Position numbers and translations under genes: made by a program | The notes under the pieces: model-generated | What the model was told of the DNA's origin: nothing | What the model saw: the letters and a program-made list of their open reading frames with translations, nothing else | Database searches by the model: none | Assembly (NCBI RefSeq): GCF_008807415.1 | Contig: NZ_CP043626.1 | Coordinates: 4,564,501 to 4,628,500, forward strand | Origin: Pseudomonas denitrificans (nom. rej.) | GTDB lineage: Bacteria > Pseudomonadota > Gammaproteobacteria > Pseudomonadales > Pseudomonadaceae | Length of the DNA stretch: 64,000 bases | Direction of reading: 5' to 3' | Part shown: one piece after another, positions 8,222 through 15,780 of the stretch | Layout of the letters: every line of letters starts with the position of its first letter | Position numbering within the stretch: position 1 is the first letter of the stretch

Positions 8222-8296
8222 TGGGGCGCATAACGCGCCAGCGTTATCCGCCGAGCAAGAGCCGGCGGATAACCTGCTCCAGGTTATCCGCCCTAC
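8222..8296. repeat. paired GGCGGATAAC-type palindromes
   Basis: Between the waaA start and the LysR stop lie two stem-loops. One is imperfect (GCGCATAACGC with GCGTTATCCGC, 8226-8250). The other is perfect: GGCGGATAACCT facing AGGTTATCCGCC with a 5-base loop, 8264-8292. The motif TAGGGCGGATAAC recurs near 63412-63424, and GGCGGATAAC near 61243, suggesting a dispersed intergenic repeat family. Confidence 0.65.
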
Positions 8297-8306
8297 GAAA
8301 AGCTCT

Positions 8307-9191
8307 TCAGACCGGCGAAGCGAGGTGCTCGGCAAAGCACTCGCCCAACCACTGCGCCGCCGGCCCCAGCGGCTCGTCGCGGCGCCAGACCAGCTCAACC
8401 ACCAGCGGTGGTGGCGTCCAGTCGCTGGCCAGTTCCACCAGCAGCGGCTGGTAAGCCGGGTACTGCGCCACGTGGGTCGGCAGCCAGGCCCAGCCGAGGT
8501 CGCGCATCAGCAGTTCGGCCATGGCGTAGAAGCTGTCGGCGCGCCAGACCAGCGGGCTGATCTGCTCGCCGCCGGGGTAGTGGCTGTCCTGCGGGGCCAT
8601 CAGCAACTGGCGATGCCGCGCCAGCTCACGGCGGTCGGCGTAGTCCAGCCTGGCCAGCTCATGCCCGGCGCCGCACACGGTGACCATTTCGATGGTGCCC
8701 AGCCGCTGCCGCTCCAGTTGCTCGGGCATGCCCTCATGATGAAACAGCAGGCCGAGGTCGGCGCGGCGCTCCAGCAGCTTGCGCGCCACGTCGCCCTGGG
8801 CGCCGCTGGCCAGCTGCACCTCCAGGGTGGGGAATTCCTGCGCCAGCGCCTGCAGCCCGGAAAGCACCGGCTGGTAGGGCATCGCCTCGTCCTGCGCGAG
8901 GCGCAGCAACGGCTCGGTACCGCGCACCAGCGCCAGCGCCCGGCTTTCCAGGCGCTCGCACTGGCGCAGCACCTCACGGGCTTCATCCAGCAGCGCCCTT
9001 CCCTCGCCGGTCAGCACCGGCTGGCGGCCGCTGCTGCGTTCGAACAGGGTGACGCCCAGGTCGCTCTCCAGCAGCGCGATGGACGAACTCACCGCCGACT
9101 GCACACGCTGCAGCTGCCGCGCCGCCGCCGAGAAGGACGACTGATCGGCGACGCTGACGAAGAGTCGCAACTGGTCCAGGTTCCACTGCAT
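8307..9191 (-). CDS. LysR-family transcriptional regulator
   Basis: 294 residues from the ATG of MQWNLDQLRLFVSVADQ; a GTG three codons upstream is the alternative. The winged helix-turn-helix spans about residues 4-62 (SFSAAARQLQRVQSAVSSSIALLESDLGVTLFER) and the rest is a periplasmic-binding-like effector domain. It is divergent from the SMR exporter gene, and an ATC-N9-GAT palindrome sits right upstream of its start, so autoregulation and control of the exporter are likely. It matches PA4989 by position. The effector is unknown. Confidence 0.88.
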   Translation of the reverse strand: MQWNLDQLRLFVSVADQSSFSAAARQLQRVQSAVSSSIALLESDLGVTLFERSSGRQPVLTGEGRALLDEAREVLRQCERLESRALALVRGTEPLLRLAQDEAMPYQPVLSGLQALAQEFPTLEVQLASGAQGDVARKLLERRADLGLLFHHEGMPEQLERQRLGTIEMVTVCGAGHELARLDYADRRELARHRQLLMAPQDSHYPGGEQISPLVWRADSFYAMAELLMRDLGWAWLPTHVAQYPAYQPLLVELASDWTPPPLVVELVWRRDEPLGPAAQWLGECFAEHLASPV

Positions 9192-9200
9192 CGCCGCCAC

Positions 9201-9219
9201 CTATCTCCAATCCAGATAG
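9201..9219. promoter_or_regulatory. LysR-type operator (T-N11-A / ATC-N9-GAT)
   Basis: CTATCTCCAATCCAGATAG is a perfect 6-base inverted repeat around a 7-base centre and contains ATC-N9-GAT, the classical LysR box. It lies 9 bases from the regulator's start and about 110 bases before the SMR gene, the expected place for an autoregulated divergent pair. Confidence 0.65.
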
Positions 9220-9249
9220 GTAATGACTTTATCCCATCATCCGGGGGAC

Positions 9250-9255
9250 TAGAAT
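9250..9255 (+). promoter_or_regulatory. -10 element of the SMR exporter gene
   Basis: TAGAAT lies 30 bases downstream of the LysR box and about 72 bases before the SMR start codon. The -35 region near 9227-9232 is weak, consistent with an activator-dependent promoter. Confidence 0.4.
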
Positions 9256-9326
9256 GCCCGGCAGATTCGAACGTCAGCTGCGTGTCGCTCATACCGAGCG
9301 GCGTGTCGTTCCGGGGAGCACCCACC

Positions 9327-9659
9327 ATGCCCGGCTATCTCTACCTCGCCATTGCCATCGTCGCCGAAGTCATCGCCACCGCTTCGCTGAAATCAGTGAA
9401 GGGCTTCTCCACGCCCCTGCCGCTGGTGCTGGTGATCGTCGGCTACGCCATTTCCTTCTGGATGCTCACCTTGGTGGTGCGCAGCATTCCGGTCGGCATC
9501 GCCTACGCCATCTGGGCGGGCCTGGGCATCGTGCTGGTCAGCATCGCGGCGCTGGTGCTCTACCAGCAGAAGCTCGATACCGCCGCCCTGCTCGGCATGG
9601 GCCTGATCGTCAGCGGCGTGGTGGTGATCCAGCTGTTCTCCGGCAACGCCGGTCACTGA
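9327..9659 (+). CDS. emrE: small multidrug resistance (SMR) transporter
   Basis: 110 residues with four transmembrane helices, exactly the SMR size. The essential membrane-embedded acidic residue E14 is present in IAIVAEVIATASLK, as are the conserved PxxVVRSIPVGIAYAIWAGLGIV-type third helix and the GLIVSGVVVIQL fourth helix. EmrE-type proteins are dual-topology dimers that exchange protons for lipophilic or quaternary cations. GGGGAG precedes the ATG. It is divergent from the LysR gene and corresponds to PA4990. Substrates cannot be told from sequence; quaternary ammonium compounds and dyes are usual for the family. Confidence 0.9.
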   Translation: MPGYLYLAIAIVAEVIATASLKSVKGFSTPLPLVLVIVGYAISFWMLTLVVRSIPVGIAYAIWAGLGIVLVSIAALVLYQQKLDTAALLGMGLIVSGVVVIQLFSGNAGH

Positions 9660-9737
9660 TGAGGCCATGGTGCGCGGCCTGTCGCCGCGCGCCATCGGGT
9701 TATACTGCGCGCTTCGTTTTTCCCTCGAGGCGCTTTC

Positions 9738-10913
9738 ATGTCCGAATCCCTGAGCACCGACATCCTTATCGTCGGCGGCGGCATCGCCGGTCTCTGGCTC
9801 AATGCCCGCCTGCGGCGCGCCGGCTTTTCCAGCGTGCTGGTGGAGAACACTGCGCTGGGCGGCGTGCAGAGCATGCGCTCGCAGGGGATCATCCATGGCG
9901 GCACCAAATACGCCCTGCACGGCGCGCTGACTGGCGCCTCCGAAGCCATCGCCGACATGCCGGCACTGTGGCGCGATTGCCTGGCCGGCACCGGCGAGGT
10001 AGACCTGCGCGGCGTGCGCCTGCTCTCCGACGCCCATTACCTGTGGTCGCCCGGCGGCCTGGCCGGCAACCTCACCAGCTTCTTCGCCAGCAAGGCGGTG
10101 CGCAGCCGCGTAGCCCAGGTGAAGGGCAGCGACCTGCCGCCAGCCCTGCAGGACAAGGCCTTCAAGGGCAAGGCCTACCGCCTCACCGAACTGGTGCTGG
10201 ACGTACCCAGCCTGGTCGCCCGCCTCGCCGAACTGGCCGGTGACAGCCTGCTGGCCGGCGAACGCATCGAAGCCCTGCGCGACGGCGACAAGCTGGCAGG
10301 CCTGCGGGTGGACGGCCGCGAAATCCGCGCCCAGCGCGTCGTGCTCAGCGCCGGCGCCGGCAACGAGGCGCTGCTGCGCGAGCTGGGCCTGGAGCGCCCG
10401 GAGATGCAGCGTCGCCCGCTGCACATGGTGCTGGTCACCGCACCCACCCTGAAGCCGCTGTACGCCCACTGCCTCGGCGGCGGGCCAAAACCGCGCGTCA
10501 CTGTCACCACCCACCCGCTGAGCAATGGCGACTGGGTCTGGTACCTGGGCGGCGACATCGCCGAAGCCGGCGGCGTGGCGCGCAACGAGGCCGAGCAGAT
10601 CGCCGAGGCGCAGCGCGAGCTGCACAAGCTGGTGCCGTGGATCGACCTCTCCGCCGCTCGCTGGGCGACCCTGCGCGTGGACCGCGCCGAACCCTCGCAG
10701 AACAACCTGCTGCGCCCGGACAGCGCCTTCCTCGCCGAGGACGGCGCCCTGCTGGTCGGCTGGCCGACCAAGCTGGCCCTGGCGCCGAACTTCGCCGACC
10801 GCGTGCTGGAGTCGCTGGAGAAAAGCGGCATCCGCCCGCAGGCCAACGCCGCCCTGCCGGACCTGCCGCGCCCGGCCATGGCCCGCCCGGTATGGGAGGA
10901 ACTGCTCGGATGA
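9738..10913 (+). CDS. FAD-dependent oxidoreductase (DAO family)
   Basis: 391 residues. The N-terminal dinucleotide motif TDILIVGGGIAGLWLNARL binds FAD, followed by a loop with SQGIIHGGTKYAL and, at the C-terminus, ALLVGWPTKLALAPNFADRVL, the pattern of D-amino-acid oxidase-like or glycerol-3-phosphate dehydrogenase-like flavoproteins. A likely -10 (TATACT, 9701-9706) lies just upstream. Its stop overlaps the aldo/keto reductase start (ATGA), so the two are translationally coupled. It matches PA4991. Substrate unknown. Confidence 0.85.
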   Translation: MSESLSTDILIVGGGIAGLWLNARLRRAGFSSVLVENTALGGVQSMRSQGIIHGGTKYALHGALTGASEAIADMPALWRDCLAGTGEVDLRGVRLLSDAHYLWSPGGLAGNLTSFFASKAVRSRVAQVKGSDLPPALQDKAFKGKAYRLTELVLDVPSLVARLAELAGDSLLAGERIEALRDGDKLAGLRVDGREIRAQRVVLSAGAGNEALLRELGLERPEMQRRPLHMVLVTAPTLKPLYAHCLGGGPKPRVTVTTHPLSNGDWVWYLGGDIAEAGGVARNEAEQIAEAQRELHKLVPWIDLSAARWATLRVDRAEPSQNNLLRPDSAFLAEDGALLVGWPTKLALAPNFADRVLESLEKSGIRPQANAALPDLPRPAMARPVWEELLG

Positions 10914-11713
10914 AGACCCTGCATCACCTGCATCGCCCGCTGGGCAGCACGGGCCTGAACGTCTCGCCACTGGGCCTGGGTACCGTGAAGCTCGGCCGCG
11001 ACCAGGGCGTGAAGTACCCCGAAGGCTTCCGCATCCCCGATGACCGCGAGGCCGCCGACCTGATTGCACTGGCCCGCGACCTGGGCATCAACCTGATCGA
11101 CACCGCGCCGGCCTACGGCCGCAGCGAAGAGCGCCTCGGCCCGCTGCTGCACGGCCAGCGCCACCAGTGGGTGATCGTCAGCAAGACCGGCGAGGAATTC
11201 GTCGGCGGCCAGTCGCAGTTCGACTTCAGCGCCGCCCACACGCGCCGCTCGGTGGAACGCAGCCTGCAGCGTCTGGAGACCGACTACATCGACCTGGTGC
11301 TGGTGCATTCCGACGGCAATGACCTGGACATCCTGCGCGGCACCGAGGTCTACGCGACCCTTGAGCGCCTGAAGGACGAAGGGCTGATCCGCGGCTTCGG
11401 CTTCTCCGGCAAGACTGCCGACGGCGGCCTGCTGGCCCTGGAGCGCGGTGACTGCGCGATGGTCACCTACAACCTCAACGAGCAGGCGGAAAAGCCGGTG
11501 ATCGACCACGCCCAGGCCCATGGCCGCGGCATCCTGATCAAGAAGGCCCTGGCCAGCGGCCACGCCGCCCTCGCCCCCGGCGTCGACCCGGTGCGCGCCA
11601 GCTTCGAACTGGTGCTGGGCCATCCCGGCGTCGCCAGCGCCATCGTCGGCACCATCAATCCACTGCATCTCGCGCACAACGTGGACATTGCCGCCGAGGT
11701 CCTCGACCGCTGA
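10910..11713 (+). CDS. aldo/keto reductase
   Basis: 267 residues. The catalytic tetrad is recognisable: Asp and Tyr in NLIDTAPAYGRSEERLG, Lys in WVIVSKTGEEF, and His in IDLVLVHSDG. The N-terminal LGSTGLNVSPLGLGTVKLG is typical of AKR family proteins of the L-galactose dehydrogenase or yakc type. It is coupled to the upstream FAD oxidoreductase by a four-base overlap. It matches PA4992. A shared pathway with the flavoprotein is likely but the substrate is not evident. Confidence 0.87.
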   Translation: MKTLHHLHRPLGSTGLNVSPLGLGTVKLGRDQGVKYPEGFRIPDDREAADLIALARDLGINLIDTAPAYGRSEERLGPLLHGQRHQWVIVSKTGEEFVGGQSQFDFSAAHTRRSVERSLQRLETDYIDLVLVHSDGNDLDILRGTEVYATLERLKDEGLIRGFGFSGKTADGGLLALERGDCAMVTYNLNEQAEKPVIDHAQAHGRGILIKKALASGHAALAPGVDPVRASFELVLGHPGVASAIVGTINPLHLAHNVDIAAEVLDR

Positions 11714-12054
11714 TCGGCGGTCATGTGGATTACGTATTCCTGTGCCATGCTCCAACTCCCCCGGCGAAAACCGCGGGCACAGAAACTGTCGCCAACCAGC
11801 GATTCCCACGCAAAAGCCTCGGAATCGCCAAATCTTTCAGGGAAAAATCCGGAAATCCTTTGGATTTTCGATGACACCAGGAGCGGTGTCAGGCTGTCTA
11901 GGTTGTAGCGACCCCGTAATTGAACGATCGGCCGGACCGTCCCCAGCAGACGGTCAGCGTTCGCGTCGGCGTCGCCTGCCAGTTATCACTGGAAAAGGAT
12001 GCGTCAGCGCAACCCGGCGCCCTGTACGACGCCCTGTACGAGAAGGAAGACCCT
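11714..12054. other. intergenic region with no gene seen
   Basis: 341 bases. It holds an inverted repeat AAAATCC-N11-GGATTTT at 11844-11868, which may form a stem-loop. There is no good intrinsic terminator with a T tract and no coding segment that I can support. The leader of the following gene carries GGAAGA at the ribosome binding position. Confidence 0.5.
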
Positions 12055-12966
12055 ATGCCCCGTACGCTCGCCCGCAAGGACCCGACCGCCTTCAAGACCC
12101 TGCCGCTGCTGGTGGAAGCCAGCCCGGAAGGTCTCATCTACCAGACCCTCGGCAAGCCCCTGAACTTCGCCCAGGTCCTGGAAAAACGCCGCCCCATCGA
12201 GATCAACGAGACCGAGCGCTTCGTCACTGAACTGGCCAACCTCGGCGTTTCGGTGCGCCTGACCCTGAACTACCAGGGACGCGACCACTGGATCCTGGTG
12301 CGCCAGCGCCGCCTGGACCGTGGTGACACGGTGCTCAAGCTGATTTCCGGCTACGTGCCGGCCCACGAATTGAACCTGCCGCTGCTCACCGCGATCCAGG
12401 AAGTCGCCGAGGAATGCCTGGTGGAAACCGCCGACGGCTGGCTGGGCGGGCGCTTCGGCGACACCTGGCTGCCGACGCCCTACGAGGGCATCCTGCGCTA
12501 CCGCGAAACCAGCCACTTCTCCCTGACCCCGCTGTCCGGCGCCTCGCGCCCGGTGCAGGCCGGCGCGCTGCGCTTGCTGGAGCGCCCGCAGGCCTATGTG
12601 CACCTGCCGACGGCCTCGCTGCAGTTGGTTTATGACCTGCGCATGGAGCTGCCCAAGGATGCCCGCGAGGTGAGCCTGTTCCACGTCGACGAGAAACTCG
12701 AAAGCGGCCCGCTGGTGGCGCGGCTGGACCGCCGTCGCCCGGACATCTACCTGCTGCCGCTGGAGCATGGGCAGCCGACCGGCGAGCTGCTTACCCTGAG
12801 CAAGGGCGAGCTGTGCAAGGCCAGCACTCGCGGCCTTTGGCTGTCGGAGAGTTTCGCCGAGCAGGATGGCTGGCTGGTGCGCGAGGAACGCATCCGCTTC
12901 CGCGAATGGATGGAGCAGTGGCCGCCCGCCGCCGGCAATGCCGGCAGCGGGCGGCGCACAGCCTGA
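12055..12966 (+). CDS. conserved hypothetical protein with Nudix-like segment
   Basis: 303 residues from MPRTLARKDPTAF, chosen for the GGAAGA ribosome binding site; an in-frame upstream start at 11920 has none. It matches PA4993. No signal peptide or membrane helix is visible. The segment LLTAIQEVAEECLVE resembles the RE-x2-EE core of a Nudix box but lacks the usual spacing glycines, so hydrolase activity is doubtful. A PLGKPLNFAQ-like N-terminal part and YIYLLPL-type C-terminal strands suggest a compact cytoplasmic protein. It is followed by a REP pair and then the convergent acyl-CoA dehydrogenases. Function unknown. Confidence 0.7.
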   Translation: MPRTLARKDPTAFKTLPLLVEASPEGLIYQTLGKPLNFAQVLEKRRPIEINETERFVTELANLGVSVRLTLNYQGRDHWILVRQRRLDRGDTVLKLISGYVPAHELNLPLLTAIQEVAEECLVETADGWLGGRFGDTWLPTPYEGILRYRETSHFSLTPLSGASRPVQAGALRLLERPQAYVHLPTASLQLVYDLRMELPKDAREVSLFHVDEKLESGPLVARLDRRRPDIYLLPLEHGQPTGELLTLSKGELCKASTRGLWLSESFAEQDGWLVREERIRFREWMEQWPPAAGNAGSGRRTA

Positions 12967-12995
12967 TTCCACCGACATGATCACTCCGGCCTGAC

Positions 12996-13064
12996 GGCCG
13001 GTTCGCGGGCATGGCCCGCTCCTGCAAAGCAGGTTTCCCCTGTAGGAGCAGGCCATGCCCGCGA
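12996..13064. repeat. pair of inverted REP elements
   Basis: REP 1 (12996-13026) contains TCGCGGGCATGGCCCGCTCC and REP 2 (13041-13064) is its inverse (GGAGCAGGCCATGCCCGCGA). They lie between convergent genes. A further perfect hairpin, GAACGGTC-GAA-GACCGTTC at 13066-13084, overlaps the end of the next gene and may serve as a terminator. Confidence 0.8.
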
Positions 13065-13082
13065 TGAACGGTCGAAGACCGT

Positions 13083-14288
13083 TCACTTCAACTGACTGGA
13101 ACTCTTGCCCAGCAGCCGCCGCGCCACGATCAACAACTGGATCTGCTGGGTGCCCTCGAAGATGTCGAGGATCTTCGAATCCCGCGCCCACTTCTCCAGC
13201 AACTCCTCTTCCCCGTAGCCCAGCGCGCCGGCCAGCTCGACGCATTTCAGCGTCACCTCGTTGGCCACTCGCCCGGCCTTGGCCTTGGCGATGGAAGCCT
13301 CCCTGGAGTTGGGCAGGCGGTTGTCAGCCATCCAGGCGGCCTTCAGGGTCAACAGGCGTGCGGCCTCCCATTCTGCTTCCAGGCGATACAGCGTGGCCTC
13401 GGCGTGGCTGGCGCTGAGCAGCGGCTGGCGATAGTCGAAGCGGCAACCGGCCTTCTTCAGCAGCTCGCGGGTGCGATCCAGCGAGGCCTTGGCCACGCCG
13501 ACGGCCATGGCAGCCACCAGCGGACGGGTGTTGTCGAAGGTTTCCATCACCCCGGCAAAACCTTTCTGCACGTCGATCTCGGCGTTACCCAGCAGGTTGG
13601 CGGCCGGCACCCGGCAGTCGCTGAAGCTGATGGACGCGGTGTCCGATGCCTTGATGCCGAGCTTCTTCTCCAGGCGGGTGACGGTCATGCCCGGCGTGCC
13701 CTTCTCCACCACGAAGGACTTGATCGCCGCGCGGCCGAGGCTCTTGTCCAGGGTCGCCCAGACCACCACCGCGTCGGCGCGGGCGCCGGAAGTGACGAAG
13801 ATCTTCTCGCCGTTGAGCAGGTAGTCATCACCATCGCGGGTGGCGGTGGTGCGGATCGCCGCCGAGTCCGAGCCGCAGCCCGGCTCGGTGATGGCCATGG
13901 CCGCCCAGGTCCCGGAGAAGCGCTTGAGCTGCTCCTCGTTGGCCACCGCAGCGATGGCGGCGTTGCCCAGCCCCTGACGCGGCATGGCCAGCAGCAGGCC
14001 GGTGTCGCCCCAGCACATCTCCATCACGCCCAGGCAGGCGGACAGGTTGCCGCCGTTCTTCACGCCCTCCTCCGCCCCGGCCTTGCGCTTGCTGGCCGAG
14101 GTGGCGCCGACGGCGTCCGGCGAGCCGGCGTTCATGCCGTCCAGCAGCGCGGCCAGCAGGTCCAGCTCCTTGGGGTAGGCGTGCTCGGCCTTGTCGTACT
14201 TGCGCGAAATCGGTCGCAGGTAGTTCTCCGCCACCTGGCGGGCCTGGTTCTGCAAGGTGCGGAATTTCTTCGGCGTCTCGAGGTACAT
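13083..14288 (-). CDS. acyl-CoA dehydrogenase (active-type subunit)
   Basis: 401 residues. Family signatures are clear: AMAITEPGCGSDSAAIRTTA (first signature), the RLEKKLGIKASDTASISFSD beta-domain, and near the C-terminus DSKILDIFEGTQQIQLL, which carries the catalytic glutamate at the MCAD-type position. The enzyme would oxidise an acyl-CoA at the alpha-beta bond, passing electrons to ETF. An AGGAG ribosome binding site precedes the ATG, 10 bases after the stop of the upstream dehydrogenase, so the two form an operon. It matches PA4994. Chain specificity is not evident. Confidence 0.9.
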   Translation of the reverse strand: MYLETPKKFRTLQNQARQVAENYLRPISRKYDKAEHAYPKELDLLAALLDGMNAGSPDAVGATSASKRKAGAEEGVKNGGNLSACLGVMEMCWGDTGLLLAMPRQGLGNAAIAAVANEEQLKRFSGTWAAMAITEPGCGSDSAAIRTTATRDGDDYLLNGEKIFVTSGARADAVVVWATLDKSLGRAAIKSFVVEKGTPGMTVTRLEKKLGIKASDTASISFSDCRVPAANLLGNAEIDVQKGFAGVMETFDNTRPLVAAMAVGVAKASLDRTRELLKKAGCRFDYRQPLLSASHAEATLYRLEAEWEAARLLTLKAAWMADNRLPNSREASIAKAKAGRVANEVTLKCVELAGALGYGEEELLEKWARDSKILDIFEGTQQIQLLIVARRLLGKSSSQLK

Positions 14289-14298
14289 GCAAAGCTCC

Positions 14299-15582
14299 TT
14301 ACAGGTGCAGGCCGCCAGCCATCAGGCTGACGGCGCGCAGGTCGCGGTACCAGCGCTCGGCCGGGTGTTCCTGGGTGAAACCGTGGCCGCCGAGCAGTTG
14401 CACCGCGTCGGTGCCGATCTTCATCGCCTTCTCGGCGCAGAGCAGCTTCGCCAGGTAAGCCTCGCGGTGGAACGCCTGGCCGCGCTCAGCCAGTGCGCAG
14501 GCGCGCCAGACCATCAGGCGCATGGCATCCAGCTCGACAGCGATGTCGGCGACCATGAAGGCCACGCCCTGGCGATGGCTGATCGGCTCACCGAAGGCCT
14601 CGCGCTCATTGCAGTAGGTGATCACGTAGTCCAGCGCGGCCTGCCCGGTGCCCACGGCCAGCGCACACCAGGCCAGCGCGGTGTGATCGAGGAAGGCCTG
14701 GTAGTCGAAGCGCTCCGCCGCCAGCCGCTGCTCGGCCGGGACCTTCACGCCCTTCAAGCGAACTCGCGCGGTGCCGGTGGCCTTCAGGCCCATGGCCGGT
14801 TCGGCACGCACTTCGACGCCCTTGGCGCGGGTGTCGATGAGGAACAGCGCCGGGCCGTCGCCGGCATCCGCCGCCACGATCAGCTTCTGCGCATCCACGC
14901 CGCGCACGACCAGGCATTTTTCGCCGGTCAGCGTGTAGCTCGAACCCCGCTTGCGCGCCTTGGTGGACAAGCGCAGCGGATCGGCCAGCAACTGCGGTTC
15001 GTTCACCGCGATGGCGATCAGCGGCGCAGCCTCTTCGCCAACGAACGCCGGCAGCCAGCGCGCCTGTTGTTGCGGCGAAGCCCAGCGGCGAATGCAGTTG
15101 GCCGCCGACAGCGGCACCAGCAGCGCAGCAGCCAGGCTCAGGTCGCCACGGGCAAGGGACTCGGCGATCAGCGCGTTGGTCACCACGGTGCGCTCGCCGG
15201 CCATGCCGCCGTGCACCTCGCTGACGCCGTAATGGGTCAGGCCCAGTTCCTGCGCCTGGGCAAGCAACTCCAGGCTCAGGCTGGCCTTGGCGTCGGCCTC
15301 ATGGGCGGCCGGGCGCAGCACTTCGGCGGCGAAGCCTTCGAGCATCTCCACAAGCATCTGCTGCTCGTCGGACAGGGACAGGTCGAACAGCCCGTCCGGG
15401 TCGGCCTTGCGTGGGGTCTTGGGCTGTTTGGCGGCACGTTCGCTGGCCAGCCGGAAGCCGGTGCGGCTACCGCTGTAGAGGAGTCTTTCAAAGGGCTTGC
15501 GCAGCTTCAGTCGGTCCGGCCAGTCGGCCTGAGCGACACGGTTCAGCACGGCCAGGGCGCGGCCCTGCACGTCGGTGGTCAT
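14299..15582 (-). CDS. acyl-CoA dehydrogenase homologue lacking the usual catalytic Glu
   Basis: 427 residues, acyl-CoA dehydrogenase fold. Features seen: QMLVEMLEGFAAEVLRP helix, YGVSEVHGGMAGERTVV, the beta-domain PAMGLKATGTARVRLKGVKV, and NEREAFGEPISHRQGVAFMVADI. The C-terminus ends at YRDLRAVSLMAGGLHL, exactly where MCAD-like enzymes carry the YEGT motif with the catalytic glutamate and a further 25 or so residues. The alternative position used by isovaleryl-CoA dehydrogenase also appears to hold Thr. It may therefore be an inactive or differently acting partner of the following gene. It matches PA4995 and is cotranscribed with the next dehydrogenase. Confidence 0.85.
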   Translation of the reverse strand: MTTDVQGRALAVLNRVAQADWPDRLKLRKPFERLLYSGSRTGFRLASERAAKQPKTPRKADPDGLFDLSLSDEQQMLVEMLEGFAAEVLRPAAHEADAKASLSLELLAQAQELGLTHYGVSEVHGGMAGERTVVTNALIAESLARGDLSLAAALLVPLSAANCIRRWASPQQQARWLPAFVGEEAAPLIAIAVNEPQLLADPLRLSTKARKRGSSYTLTGEKCLVVRGVDAQKLIVAADAGDGPALFLIDTRAKGVEVRAEPAMGLKATGTARVRLKGVKVPAEQRLAAERFDYQAFLDHTALAWCALAVGTGQAALDYVITYCNEREAFGEPISHRQGVAFMVADIAVELDAMRLMVWRACALAERGQAFHREAYLAKLLCAEKAMKIGTDAVQLLGGHGFTQEHPAERWYRDLRAVSLMAGGLHL

Positions 15583-15680
15583 GGCATCTCGCTCCGCGGA
15601 GGGTGGATGCCCCGATCATGCGCTGCAAAATGCCGCAGGGACCATGACCGCTTTGCCGCCGGTGACTGGCAGAGCGGTCA

Positions 15681-15706
15681 AAGAAAAACCGGCCTGACGG
15701 CCGGTT
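15681..15706 (-). terminator. hldE: intrinsic terminator downstream of hldE
   Basis: Read on the minus strand, AACCGGCC-GTCA-GGCCGGTT is followed by TTTCTTT. It lies 75 bases after the hldE stop, and is a convincing Rho-independent terminator for the hldE transcript. Confidence 0.8.
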
Positions 15707-15715
15707 GGTGCACAC

Positions 15716-15745
15716 CTGTAGGAGCGGGCCATGCCCGCGAACGCC
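15716..15745. repeat. REP element
   Basis: TGTAGGAGCGGGCCATGCCC and its flanks match the other REP copies in this window (12996-13064 and 63345-63385). It sits between the hldE stop and its terminator. Confidence 0.75.
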
Positions 15746-15780
15746 GGCAAGGCCGGCGCCCCATGCAGTCGTGAACGAGA

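Noticed and set aside
11920..12054. 45-residue N-terminal extension of the Nudix-like protein
   Set aside because: No ribosome binding site and low similarity to any domain. The internal ATG at 12055 has GGAAGA at good distance.
12996..13064. CRISPR-like repeat
   Set aside because: Only two inverted copies with no spacer series. The sequence matches Pseudomonas REP elements.
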